Positions 51,548 to 63,655 of a stretch of DNA of 64,000 nucleotides are shown one piece after another (position 1 is the first letter of the stretch; each line of letters begins with the position of its first letter). The translations under genes and the position numbers were made by a program. Origin of the DNA: Archegozetes longisetosus (Eukaryota > Arthropoda > Arachnida > Sarcoptiformes > Trhypochthoniidae); the NCBI GenBank assembly GCA_018873245.2, contig JAEMBT020000004.1, positions 9,606,652-9,670,651 on the forward strand, read 5' to 3'. The notes under the pieces were generated by a model. The model saw nothing but the letters and a program-made list of their open reading frames with translations. It was not told where the DNA came from and did not search any database.

Positions 51548-53553
51548 TTACGGTGTGGTTGAATTCACATATCGATCAATCCACGGTCTAAAAGCATCGA
51601 CACGAGTGTAGAGGCCGGGCAAACTAGGTAAAGCACAACCTTTAGAAAAAACATTTACAAATTAACAAATGCTTTGATTTTGAATCACAAATTCGTTTTT
51701 CTCTATCTAATAAAACCAACCAATTCCCGCGCTAACGATTCCAATCAAAGAATACTCATTCGTTGTAACATTTCGTAGCAGAAGAGGTCCACCAGAATCG
51801 CCCTATATTTCAAGTGATTAAGTAAATAGATAAGTTTGTTTTTCGTGAAGATAAAAAGATGAAAAAGGTAGAAAAATAGACAATTGGACTCACACGACAC
51901 GCATCTTTACCCCCTCTACGAAAACCTGCGCAAAATTGCGACGGACTGACAGTGAGAAACCTGCCGCGAGATCTATACCATACTTCACACTCTTTGTTCG
52001 AAATAACAGGCAACTTTACTTTCTGAAGAATGTCTGCCAAATTATCTTCTGCGAAGAAATGTAATTTTCACACTCAAAAAAGAAGGTTTTGATCACAGGT
52101 TTTGAAGATTTATAGTAAAAAGTTGAATTTAGAGTGTAAATGAAACTGAGATTAATTTAAATGCATATTGGATACCTTGATTTTTATCTTTATCTTGGAC
52201 CCATCCCCAACCCACAACAATGCCGCTTACATTATAGTAAATGTCAGCTTTATTCGGATCATTCCCTTCTGGTAAACATATTGGTATTATATAATCGGTA
52301 TAACGAACTTTATCTCTCAATCTGTTATTAAATATAAATTCTTTATCAAACAAACAAATTGCATAAACCTTTTAAACTAACTTCAATAGTGCGATATCAT
52401 TAGAAAAAGGTCGTGGTCTCGAATAGTTTTGATGGATTATTATGGATTCGACTCCAATGTCGACAGCCGTGTTTTCCAATTGTGATTGTATAGAATGTGC
52501 GCCCAAACGAATTATAAAGTTATTTGGAATATAGCCCTCCACGCAATGTGCCGCTGACATAATCCATTCGTTGCTGATCAGTACACCTCCGCAATAATGC
52601 TGCCCATTCATAATTATTGAAGCCTATATTCACAACTCAAATGTCATCATTTGTCCTAAGCTATCACTACTACCTATTTTAACTTGTTTTACTTTCCAAT
52701 CTTAATTCAACTTATTTTCAATTTATATTCTATGAAATTACTTCGACAAAAACACTTCAATCACAATATTTACTCTAAATTCTTTGGCCATAAGTAATAT
52801 TTACTTAAATAAATTAAAATTCTGAGCATTTTCTTTGAATGCCGATAAAATTAGAATGTTTCACTTGATTAAAATTCTATATTAAAGTATGAAAAATGAT
52901 AAAGTTTTAGCGTCAAAGATTAAAAACATTGATTCTAAGTCACAGCATGAATCTGTTTAAATTAAATAAAAACTTAGTTTATAAAAGACGAAATTTGGTT
53001 TTTAAAACTCCTCAGCTCTTTGCTTATTGAGGAGTTATTGCCCTTAATCTGCACATTACTGGCTTTATCAATGACCCGACTCTTCTGCACATCTTTCTCT
53101 CTAATTTTTCCATATATCCTGCTTTCAAATCTAATGCTTTCTAAATATTCAACATTTTTCTCTAAAATTTCTTATTCTTCTTAATAAACCGAAGTTATTT
53201 TCATTTGAAAACTTGTTAACATTGATTAATAATCAAGTCTTATAAACACAAGCATATGTTGAAAAATCTTAAAATAAACCAACGATTACTCACAATCCAT
53301 GGGAATTCCCCAGAGTAAGCATCAACGCCGCCAACTATTCTTCCATTTCTTACATTTTGACGACCACATGAAAAAGTTTGTTTCGCTAAAACCAATTAAA
53401 AGCCAATTAGCAAAAGTCTAATGAGAAAGATTAGCACATTTTGTAATGAATCACATTTTGTAATGAATCACCTTTTGTACAATCACTAGAACTGTTGCCA
53501 CCCACAACAAAAACAACGGAAACAACAAAAATTATCCAAAAACTCCTTATCAT
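51548..53553 (-). CDS. Secreted trypsin-like serine protease (S1A)
   Basis: A chymotrypsin-fold endopeptidase with predicted trypsin specificity (cuts after Arg/Lys), exported as a zymogen. Seven exons: 53553-53472, 53385-53294, 52623-52382, 52321-52176, 52048-51894, 51802-51721 and 51639-51548. They total 891 nt or 296 aa, all in phase. A hydrophobic signal peptide ([15 protein letters not shown]) is followed by a short propeptide with Cys residues. The activation site is NGR|IVGG (mature protein from Ile44). Catalytic triad: His84 in SAAHC, Asp134 in NDIALLK and Ser242 in GDSGGP. Asp236, six residues before Ser242, corresponds to Asp189 of trypsin. WIDRYVN closes the domain. The intron after exon 3 is only 60 bp. 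Mites and other arthropods have many such enzymes, in gut digestion and in prophenoloxidase or clotting cascades. No clip domain is visible, so the role cannot be fixed. Confidence 0.92.
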
Positions 53554-55320
53554 TATTTAGCGAACAGGTATTCAACTAATTACTAAAGTCTGATTTATTA
53601 GTTGATAAGCAATCGGCTACTGATTAAAGATCACAGCTATGAGTGTAACTATTTCTAAGCTAGTGTATAATGGAATATCACTTTCCATTCAGAAGCTGAC
53701 CCTAACTATTATTGATGGGTATTTGTGGTCAAATGGATGGAAAGTACTTATTTGCAGGTTCGACTCTAGACTCTAGAACCACTTTAAATAGAACCCAACC
53801 TCAAACTTATCCTAAATAACCATCAAATAAAATAAAGTGACCTCAATCATTGATATAATGGGTTAGGATAAAATTCAGTCAAATAATCACTGTTTTCAGA
53901 CTAAATTATAAGTTAGTAACAAGATTTTAAATTGTAACTTATCAATTAAAATGATAAATAAAACATTTTGTCAATCAAAATAATTTATAAACTTGTTATG
54001 AATAGCAGTTAGCATTACTGATAGGTATTTAATGAGTCGTAATTCTGATCAATAACAACTTGTAAGTTTGAACGCCTAATTAATGAACTTTGTTTAGCTC
54101 AACAATTTCTTCAAAACACCTAAAATTTTGCATCGCAAAAGCTATATCATAAGGCAAATTCGCAATATAATTGCGCATAACAAGGATTTTGCTGAACAAG
54201 CATTGAAAGTAACGCTCAGATTTAATTTTAGTTAAGGTAAGTAATGCTGAATGAGTACTACTGCGCGCTTATCTAAATGATCAGGGGTAAGAAATACCTC
54301 TCTTGTGAGCTGATTGTTGATGTGCGCGTTTTGTTGTTATAAATGTGGCAGAAAAGTTACTTAATCACTAAAACTCTTCCTTGCTTTTTTAATGTAGATT
54401 TTGTCTGATTTAATTTTCAATTAGATCTTATTCTTAGCTATCTATTAAATTTTATAAATGAATTAGTTAAATATACTCGTCGTAACTATAAATTCAAAAG
54501 TTCTTTCGTATTGTCGATCATTTTTCACGCAACTTATTTTATATTTACAACGAGTAATGTTGATCACTATCTTAACATCCAGTGATAGGCCCAATAACTT
54601 TCTATTAGTAACTTTTTGATTCCTTCACTAACCATAAAGATAGAGATCAACAATTATTTAGCAAAGAAAACAAAAATTGCACGAAAAATGATTGAAAATC
54701 TATAACTGACTGTCATTATCTCATCTGCCACTTCTGTGCTTTATTTGGCAGTTACCTTAAATAGTGTATGCCTGTAACAACTAGTCGTAGTTGGAAGAAC
54801 GTTCGATACAGTTTATTTATTTGTAAAGCTACTTTTTCATTCATTTAACTTTGTGTTCGAGCTCTGCAACAAATAAAGTGAAATATGTTTAATCTACCAG
54901 AAATTGTTCATAAAATTAAGAGTTATTTCGCAATAGAATCCAAGTATTTGGCAAAAATCTCGAACTTTTTCTGATCAATTATGATTTTGACCAGTTTTAT
55001 CGATAGTTCAAACGTGTTTAGTCTGCTAAAAGTCAGACTTCGCATTAAAGACTAGTATCGAAGATTCAAATATTAACCTGAAAGATACAGAAAATGTAGT
55101 TTATTTGCGAAATAATAGATGGAGTCATAAATCGATAAACAAACGACCGAATTGTCAATTATAGCAATGTTTACATCGATTTGAAAAGCATTTCGATTGT
55201 ATGAGAATTGGGTCAAACTAATATATCAATATTTTATTTGATTTGATTAATTGTATTTAAGTTTTGGCTATCATTTTGTTCATATTTATTGAATTTAATG
55301 ATAGCTTAAATGTAATCAAA
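53554..55320. other. Divergent intergenic region (protease / KCTD9)
   Basis: It must contain the promoters of the minus-strand protease and the plus-strand KCTD9 gene. No exon is supported. A GTAAGT donor-like site at about 54236 follows a frame that ends in a stop, so I do not call it. A TGGTCAAATGG...GGTTCGACTC pair at about 53725-53770 resembles Pol III A and B boxes, but the spacing is too short for a tRNA. Confidence 0.55.
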
Positions 55321-57421
55321 ATGAAAAGAGTTGTAATTTATCTGAACGGAACCGATGTTGACGGAAAAGTATTTATTTATATAAGGATTTATAAAAAAAT
55401 AAAAATAAAAAAAATAACAATTTTATTATATTCATTTCAATTATAACCAATATTCTAATTTGTTTCACTTTCTAATTAGTTAGTCTCTTAGTTTCCATTC
55501 TTATTTCATTTACTAATTACTCAAATTATTTCTTCATTTAAAGGTCTTTTTGGTGACTCATTCTCTCGAAGAATTGTTGGTATCTTCGAGTCAAAAGTTT
55601 GGGATTCAATCGAAACGATTGTTTACTAAAGATGGCGGAGAAATAGATGATGTCAAACTTATTAAAGACGATGACGTTCTCTACGTTTCTGATGGAGAGC
55701 TGTTTATCAGAACACCGGTCGATAAGAGTTCACCGAAAAATAGCTCAAAGTATTTATCAATTTAAACATTGATTTATTGCCTACAATACCATTGTTTTAT
55801 AAGTGATTATTATTTTGCTATTAATTGCAAACATTAAGGCCAGTTGCGAGCACTTCCTCATCAAATGAATGGCTTCTACTGAATGTCGGAGGAAAAATCT
55901 TTTCGACCACTAGAAGCACACTAGTATCAAAAGAGCCCAACTCAATGTTGGCCCGAATGTTCGCTACTGAAAACGACAATTCAATGATTCTGCCAAGTCC
56001 TAAAGACTCGAACGGAGCCTTTCTTATTGACAGAAGTCCTGAATATTTTGAGCCAATACTAGGTTATTTAAGACACGGACAACTTATTGTTGACAAGAGT
56101 GTTAATCCTCAGGGAGTCTTAGAAGAGGCCAAGTTTTATGGAATTACTTCACTTATACCTGAATTAGAAGCTATGATAATTGATGAGATACCAGACTCAA
56201 CAACAGCACCACTAACACGAAGAGATGTCATAAATGCAATCATCAAGACTTCGTATTCGGCTGAATTGCGTTTTCAAGGCGTCAACTTAGCGGGCGCTGA
56301 CTTGTCACGACTTGATTTAAGACATATTAATTTCAAATACGCTAATCTCAAAGGTGCTCGTCTTCAGGTAAGCTAGACTATTGACTCGATCTTCATTAGG
56401 TATTTGATCGATTGTTGCACTAGCGCTAACATTAGCCGATCCCCAACAATATCTTCCTCAAAGCCTCGAATTTTATAGTTGATTTGCTTAAAGAGTTCTT
56501 ATTGTTGTTAAATGTTAAAGGGAGCGAATCTGAGCTATTGTTGTTTAGAGCGCGCAGATTTATCTTCGAGTAATATTGAAGGCGCGACACTATTTGCTTG
56601 TAAAATGGTTTGCGCTAATCTCGAAAATTGCAATTTGAGGGGTAAGTCATGTTTCTGTTGTATGACTAAAGATTGGAGACATTTCTAATGACTTGATTAA
56701 CTTTAGGCACTAACATGGAGGATCCACTCGGAAATAGAACCAATATGGAAGGAGTTAATCTAAAGGTATGTTTAATAGAAGTCAATTCTCAAACAGAAAA
56801 GTTAAGTTTCAATTTTTGTTCTAATAAAGGGTGCAAATCTAGAGGGAAGTCAAATGGCAGGCGTTAATTTGAGGTATTTTCTAATCGATTAAATAGATTT
56901 GTTAATAGACTTATAATTGATGCAATTTTAAAATAAAGGGTCGCAACTCTCAAGAACGCGAATTTGCAAAACTGTGATCTTAGAGGAGCAGTGCTCGCAG
57001 GAGCAGATCTAGGTATTAAAATAAGTCTTTCCCATAGGTTCCGGTCCCGCGAGTCAAAGTTGGCTGAATAATTGATAGAGGGCTAAATATTCATTAATAA
57101 TTTTTGATAGAAGTTGGGAGGCTGTTATACACAAAAGTTAGTGATATATACCGATCCATCGATTTTAGACCATATTTTTAGTGCTTTTGGGTTCTTCGTG
57201 AACCAAAATTATTGGACTCGCAGGCCAGCTGATGGGAAACACTGAATTAAATTATCAAAGCTAAATTTATTGAATTATTGATTTTTATTATTGTTGATTT
57301 AGAAAACTGTGATTTATCGGGTTCTGATTTACATGAGGCCAACCTGAGAGGCGCTAATTTAAAAGGAGCTGCATTTGAGTTAATGCTGACTCCATTGCAT
57401 ATGTCTTATGTTGCGAATTGA
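55321..57421 (+). CDS. KCTD9: BTB/POZ and pentapeptide-repeat protein KCTD9
   Basis: In animals KCTD9 is a substrate adaptor for Cullin-3 ubiquitin ligases. Eight exons: 55321-55368, 55544-55749, 55839-56367, 56521-56641, 56707-56765, 56830-56873, 56939-57012 and 57303-57421. They total 1200 nt or 399 aa (human 389), all in phase. Residues 1-84 form the ubiquitin-like N-terminal domain (MKRVVIYLNGTDVDGK ... IDDVKLIKDDDVLYVSDGE). A BTB/T1 domain follows (WLLLNVGGKIFSTTRSTL, RSPEYFEPILGYLRHGQLIV, about 93-190). A long run of A(D/N)LxG-type pentapeptide repeats starts near FQGVNLAGADLSRLDLRHIN and runs to NLRGANLKGAAFE. It closes with the family-typical EMLTPLHMS-like tail (ELMLTPLHMSYVAN). Several exon borders fall between repeats. 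An AATAAA near 57834 is a plausible polyA signal. The start was chosen because the first 16 residues match the family's own N-terminus. Confidence 0.96.
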
Positions 57422-59311
57422 TATGCGGGTAATAATAGCACACAATTGATGCTAGAATGCAATTTTTATCTTAATTTATCTCAAGAGTATTCGCTCTGAC
57501 TTTGTTTTTATTTCTATGCACTGTTTACCGGTAATGCTCTTCAAATAGAATTTGAACGGATGATTAAATTATCATTTGATGTTCATATCTTAATTGTATG
57601 CTTCACTTCACATGTGGTAACCAAATTTGTTGTTTGAGCGCATCCAAAAACTTGTTGTCATACTTTCCAGGATTGAGAAATACTTGTTCTAAAGTTCATA
57701 TCAATTATCCAATTATGAGAAAGTCGGAAAAACAGAGTTTTTGTCAATTCATATCATTTGCGTTGTCTCTTAAGATCAAGCTATGAACGATAGCATCTCT
57801 TCGACCATCAGTAGATGTGTTCCTATTTTAGGATAATAAATACATGAATGGGTACAGTCTGTTGAATTAAAGTACAATTCTACTTCTACCGAGACTGATG
57901 AAGCACTTGATTCGCTTAACTCGTAAGCTTCGAGTGATTTCACAAATTCCAACTGTAATGTCGAAGTGTGGACTATAGTTGTCAGCTTAAAGATTCAATA
58001 TGAAAATCAGTTTGATTCTCAAACATCTGAAATCCATTAACAATGAAACTTCTAATTGAAGACATTTTCAAGCACTCGTTATACTAAATCAGTTATAACT
58101 TGTCATTTGATTAAACGCATAACATGATATCGTATTAGGTGTCGAGTCAATTAATGAAGGCCCAATTAATTGCGATAATCATCAGAAATTTTCTGATCAT
58201 AAGATGCAGAGTTAACTTAAAGGTGTTAGTTTGGACTTGATTTTGACCGGATGTGATAAGATTTGAAAGCCTTTTATAATAAGCTCTATTGTACAGAGTG
58301 TAAATGAATTATGATAACAGATTCTTGGATTTTCTCATTCAATTAGATAATAGACTAACTTCTCTTATTGTTTAGATGTATAACTATTTATATTCATTTT
58401 ACTCAGACTTTATTATAATGCATTTGAGATATCAAACTTAAAATTGTCACTTTATTTATATCTGTCTATAACTTAATTTTCAATTCACTTTTAGTATAAC
58501 TAAACAAATGTGAAAACATTTTTATTTATACCTTTATATTGGAAATATTGATTCAATTGTTTGTAAGAAACAATTAAGTACAATATAGGTAACTTTATAG
58601 TAGATAATGTGCAATTTATTAATATAGACTCTTTGTAGTGATTGTAATATTGATTAAAACATTTTAATTACAAATCAACTTATTTGTTTTCAACACAGAG
58701 TGTTAAACTTTCCCTTTTGTCTCAACCTAATTATTTATTCTTATTTTAACTCTTCGCAGAAATAATAGGTTGTTGTAGAAAATTTTCTGTTTTATTTCAG
58801 GATCCAATTTCAAAAGCATTGTTAACTAAACCATTAGACTGAAAAAATCTATACTGAATACTAGGCTAACAATAACGTTATAATTTATTAATTTTGTGCA
58901 ATTCGTATAGTATCTCATTATTTGTTTTAAATTATATAGAGTTTGTGTAGTTTTTGCAATTGAAAGTTCGAAACTATTGATCATTTGTTACTTTCTGTAG
59001 GATTGCATAATTATCCAGTTCAATACTCGATCTAGACTAATTATACAGAAAATAGATTTTCATATCAATTTCAAATTTGTGCTAAAGCTAATGTTAATCA
59101 ATGGTTTTCGATGAGAAATTAATCATTGATTGGAAATCAAATGGTATATTAATTTAATGTATATGCGAGTAATTTAATGATATTTACAGTTTTTGGCAAT
59201 TATATAACTTAATGGCGTTATATAAGACTTAGTTTATACTAGAGTTTAAAACCGGATCAAACAATTTGAATGGACTATAAAATTATATTAAAATTATAAT
59301 ATAGACAGAGA
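57422..59311. other. Convergent 3' region between KCTD9 and LHPP
   Basis: It holds the KCTD9 3' UTR, with AATAAA at about 57834, and the 3' UTR of LHPP. The open frame at 57598-57786 lies in the presumed 3' UTR and is not supported as coding. Confidence 0.6.
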
Positions 59312-61612
59312 TCATTGTTTAGTCTGAATGGAATTGAGACTTCTTTCAGCTATAATTTGATCGACAGCTGCAGCCAAGTTATCAACAATACCATCGGGTT
59401 TCACAACAGGATGATTTTCATCAGTTGGTCTAAACTTTCCACTGCGAACAAGAACTCCGCGTATGTCTTCAATATTAAATGAATTAAAATTAGATAAGAT
59501 CTGATAAAAATATAAGAGGAGAAAGTATGAAATATTACTGTGTTTTTGAGCGCCTCCAATATCACTGCTGATATCATCGCCAATCATTACAACATCTTCT
59601 GGCTTAAGATTCATAGATTCTATAGCAGCAGAAAAATATTCTTTTGATGGTTTTCCCATAATAATTGCACTAATATCACAAGCGTACTCAAGCGCTGTCG
59701 TATACGCGCCCAAATCGAGCACCAAATCACTTTTTTCTTTATAGTATTTGCTGCAAAAGTACCAAACAAAATATTTCTTTACTATTGTTTAATACAATAG
59801 GAAATATTAAATAATTTTCGTTCAATAATACCCTTTCCCCATTGAGATCAACAACGGATTATCCATTGATATGAGCAATCGAAATGCTTTATTAAGCGAT
59901 TCATAGGTAAAATGTTCAGCTGCATCGCCAACAACTACACAATTCGGTTGACTTTGATCTATACCATCAAATTCTGGGAGTAATTCTGTAACATAAAATC
60001 ATTCAGATTAAATTATTGTTAGAAAACAAATCAATTAATTGAACAAACTCATACCCGGATATACCAACAAATATGGCCTTAATTTTTGTTTGACTAACAT
60101 ATGCCTGACGGCAGGTGCCGGAGCGAACACATCGGATACATTCAAGTCAAAGCCAAATCTTTGCAATTTAGAAATAAGAGAACTGGTCGTTCTTTGAGTT
60201 TCATTAGTCACAAAACGAAACGGAATGCCAGCACTTCTGAGCCTAAAATATCGAGTAATCAGTTTAATCAGGGAAAAAGGAGTGAAATTATGGACTAATT
60301 GAGCGAGAAAAGAAATTTGAATTGAAAATATGCCTATTTTTTTGGTCTACTACCATATAAGTAAAACTTGAATAGAATTTATTTAGGCCAATTCAACTCG
60401 ACTTATCGCTCAATAAACCAAACGCTATATTTTTTCCTCTCATCTTTTCCACCAAATCAAAACCTTATTTACTGCTTAATTGTTAAGTTAATTAAAATTG
60501 TTCGGCCAATCGAAAGGTCTTAACCTGTTTTTGATTTTGAAAAGAGCATAATTGTTTTGATTGTTGGCAAGATTTGAAAGTTTTATTCTCAAGTCAAGCT
60601 CAAAGACTAGTCGTTCAAAGTAATTGTCGTTTCTTTTGACTGAAGCATTTTACAAAATTAGATCTAATTAGACGAAATTCCAACAGAATTTTTTCTCAAA
60701 TTTTAGAATTACGTTCTTGTTCTCAATTGTTCTCTTCTTCTATTCTATTTTTCGCAGTTAAATACGACCTTAAAGTATATAATTATAATTGATGTAAATT
60801 TAACCTAATTTTTTATAGCATTAAAAAGCATAAAATCAGTTTTTCTCAACAATATCTGATGGATTTGCACAAGTTTTATGTTTTTTGCAGAATTTATTTA
60901 AAAAGTAAATAAACTCTATTTAATGTGATTTAAAGATTATAACAGAAATAGAGGACTATAAAATAAAATAAACTTTTATACAATCGATCATCAGGTGACG
61001 AGTTTAGTTAAGGGAAAGTCAAACTTCAACTTTGATTCATATTATCTATTTTTAGTTAAGTTAGAAGAGAAAAAATACTCAACTTTTTTATTGAAGACTA
61101 ACAGCTAAGACAATAATTCTATCACCAATTAGATTAAGGCTATATCTAAAATAAATTCTCATATCTTAGTAATACGTTATCCTATTAATAGTTAGAACTA
61201 AATTAACATCAAATCTATTTGTGTTGAGGTTTGTGTTTGAAAGCTTTTAAGGTTGCAATTGCTGACATGTTCATCCAAATATACTTATAAGTCAAATGAA
61301 ATCAGTTGTACCTTTTGATCGCATCTACGCTTCCATTGATAGCCATATCGCAACCGCTTAATTATGAACATAGAACAAAATCCACATTAAAACATTGATC
61401 AAATCTTATGTTAATCAAATATAAGCATTTAAGTAATAAAAGTTGGAAAAGGCAAATATGTCAAATAGATATCGATAGGATTAAAAAGATACGAATAATT
61501 AGTTAATAACTAATAGAAACATTTGATAATATGTGATATACCCTTCATATAGAACTCCAGTTATATCTAATAGCAATCCCTTAACGGGTCTCTCCAACCA
61601 CTTTGCGCTCAT
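59312..61612 (-). CDS. LHPP: LHPP: phospholysine phosphohistidine inorganic pyrophosphate phosphatase
   Basis: A HAD-superfamily phosphatase that hydrolyses pyrophosphate and N-phosphorylated substrates in animals (phosphohistidine, phospholysine). Six exons: 61612-61542, 61356-61312, 60242-60055, 59985-59832, 59750-59539 and 59466-59312. They total 825 nt or 274 aa (human 270), all in phase. HAD motif I is LLLDITGVLYEGG with nucleophile Asp16, motif II is FVTNET, motif III is GKPS, and motif IV is MIGDDISSDIGGAQ with Asp211/Asp212. Family signatures include LRPYLLVYP, ISMGKGKYYKEKSDLVLDLG, ALEYAC and VRSGKFRPTDENHPVVKPDG. The last intron (59467-59538) is 72 bp, a multiple of three with no stop in frame. 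Splicing it out gives GAQKHNIRGVLVRSG, which has exactly the length of the human segment. HDHD2 is the nearest alternative, but the GKFRP and ALEYAC blocks favour LHPP. Confidence 0.93.
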
Positions 61613-62346
61613 TATTTTATTATTTAATATAATAATTATTATTATTTAATTATATTTTTATAATTTTAATCAATTAATACTTGAATGAAAGCGAAAATAA
61701 TTTGAAAATATATTTAATAATAAATAATATATAGCTAGGTAATTTATCACTAAAACTAATTTTTAAACTAATATTTCACTAAATCGTGTCTAAATCTCAC
61801 AATTAAAATACTGATTAAAAGCAAACAAATTAATATTTAGATCAATCACTCATTATTAATAGTTTCAACTGTAATTCAAGCGTAAAATAATGTTTCGATT
61901 AGATCAAAGTTTGCTTGAAGAACTAGTTTAATAACAAGTTTTTTGGATCTATCTCACACTTGACTAATTGTCAATTAGTATTGAACGAATCTATAGACTA
62001 TTTTTAAATTGAAATATATTTTGTGTGATTTTAATTTTCCGATATAAGCAGCGCATGCACTCTATCACAACACTTTACAATACTCTTCTCTAAAGCGCTA
62101 ATTTTGGTTTACCATTGCTCCCGAACTATTGCTATACCGAACTAATTTGAGCTTCCACCTGTACTAAACTCATCAAAAATTAGCATAATTTGATACAAAC
62201 TCCAATTTTTATCGTATCAGATAAATGATGAGAAAATTAAGAAGAGAATGTGTTTCGGTCTATGATTAATAGTCAATTATTATTAGTCATAATGCTAATA
62301 TTGCTTTTGCTCTAATTTAATAATTGAACAAATAGTTGAACTAAAT
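61613..62346. other. Upstream region of LHPP, very AT-rich
   Basis: The stretch just upstream of the LHPP start (61613-61760) is almost pure A/T with ATTATT runs. I see no exon. The promoter must be in this interval, but no clear TATA/initiator pair stands out from the AT-rich background. Confidence 0.55.
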
Positions 62347-62599
62347 AATTTTAGGTTTATTCGCAGTAAATACACTTTTCTGGCAAACGCTACCATGGTT
62401 AAACAAATGAAGTTTTTGATGACGCCAAAAAGTCCAACACTGATCCGTAGACCCCTATGGCTAAGATTAATGTAACTTTTGATTTGATTTTAGTTTTATT
62501 TGACTTTAAAGTCAGTTATTTTATTGAATATAAATAAAGTGAAAGGGCTGCTCAGTCTATTAGTTTAAAAGCGTTGCTTATTTAGCTTTCAAGTGACCT

Positions 62600-62665
62600 C
62601 TAAGTGACCTAGTAGTTAGTGTACTGACCACTAATAGAATAGGGTCGGATTCGCGTACACATTTC
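62600..62665 (+). repeat. tRNA-like segment in left foldback arm
   Basis: AAGTGACCTAGTAGTTAGTG, followed by TACTGACCACTAATAGAATA and GGGTCGGATTCGCG, resembles the D-arm/A-box and T-arm/B-box order of a tRNA. Spacing is shorter than in a normal tRNA, and the box B core GGTTCG is mutated to GGATTCG. It is best read as a decayed tRNA-derived module, not a working tRNA. Confidence 0.45.
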
Positions 62666-63351
62666 ACAATTGGTTTTTAATATGAAAACATTATTTTTAC
62701 TTCAATTTTCATTGGAAAATTTGACTTAAAATTAGACTTAATACGCGTTTGCCTCAATATTATAAAGATCCGTTACCGGTTTAAACATTAGAACAACTTA
62801 TTTAGCCGATTAACAATCAATGTATGCAATACATGATTATTACGTGATTAATTCAATTTATTTATATGATTCGTAGATCAAGTTGTTCCTCAATTCTACA
62901 TTACCATTTGAGCTTTATTGCATATAATGAGCTGTAATTATTAGTAAATTTGAATTTTTACTTAATTTATTGTTTAGTTTGATGTTCATTACTTTGTATT
63001 CGACTATAACATCCGATCGTGTCAAGTCAAAAGAAATTTTCGGATGTTATAGTCGATTATAAAGTAATCAAAAGGGAATAGCCCATTATATGCAGTAAAG
63101 CTCGAATAATAATGTAGAATTGAGGAACAACTTCGTTTCAAACCACATAAATAAATTGAATTAATCACGTAATAATCATGTATTGCATACATTTATTGCT
63201 AATCGGCTAAATAAGTTGTTGTAATGTTTACGCCGATAACAGATCTTTACAATATTGAGGCAAACGCACAGTAAATCTAATTTTAAGTCCAATTTTCTAG
63301 TGAAAAATTGAAGTAAAAATAATATTTTCACATTAAAAACAATTTGCGAAG

Positions 63352-63414
63352 AGTATACACGAACCTGACCCTGTTCTACTACCAGTGGTCAGTACACTAA
63401 TCACTGGACCACTT
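63352..63414 (-). repeat. tRNA-like segment in right foldback arm
   Basis: On the minus strand this reads AAGTGGTCCAGTGATTAGTG, then TACTGACCACTGG, then AGGGTCAGGTTCGTGTAT. It is closer to tRNA A and B boxes than its partner in the left arm (GGTTCG core intact). It may reflect an ancestral Pol III promoter, as in SINEs. Confidence 0.5.
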
Positions 63415-63655
63415 AGGAAATTAGTCAACGCTTTTAAACTGATAGATTGGACAGCTTTTTCACTTTATTTATATTCTCTAACATAACTGACATTAAAGTC
63501 AAATAAAACCAAAATCAAATCAAAAGTTACATTAATCCTAGCCATAGGGGTCTACGGGTCAGTGTTAGACTTTTTGGCTCTGAACTGATGAAAATTTGTT
63601 TAATCATAGTAGCGTTTGCCAGAAAAGTGCATTTATTGCTAATAAACCTAAAATT

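Larger units (their letters stand above)
62347..63655. mobile_element. Foldback element: 1.3 kb inverted repeat with tRNA-like arms
   Basis: AATTTTAGGTTTATTCGCAG at 62347 is matched in reverse at the right end (CAATAAACC-type close, ...AATAAACCTAAAATT, ending 63655). From there inwards the two halves are reverse complements almost throughout. Examples are GGCAAACGCTAC / GTAGCGTTTGCC, GTAACTTTTGATTTGATTTT / its complement near 63500, and GGTAACAATCAATG-like blocks further in. The stem closes at 62988-63016 and 63040-63068 (CGACTATAACATCCGA / TCGGATGTTATAGTCG), leaving a 23-nt loop. The left arm has about 45 extra bases near 62940-62985. Each arm carries a segment like GTGGTCCAGTGATTAGTGTA...AGGGTCAGGTTCGTGTAT, similar to the A and B boxes of a tRNA. 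No open frame for a transposase. Confidence 0.88.

Noticed and set aside
53725..53770. A-box and B-box-like pair suggesting a tRNA
   Set aside because: The boxes are too close (about 20 nt apart) and no acceptor stem or anticodon arm can be drawn.
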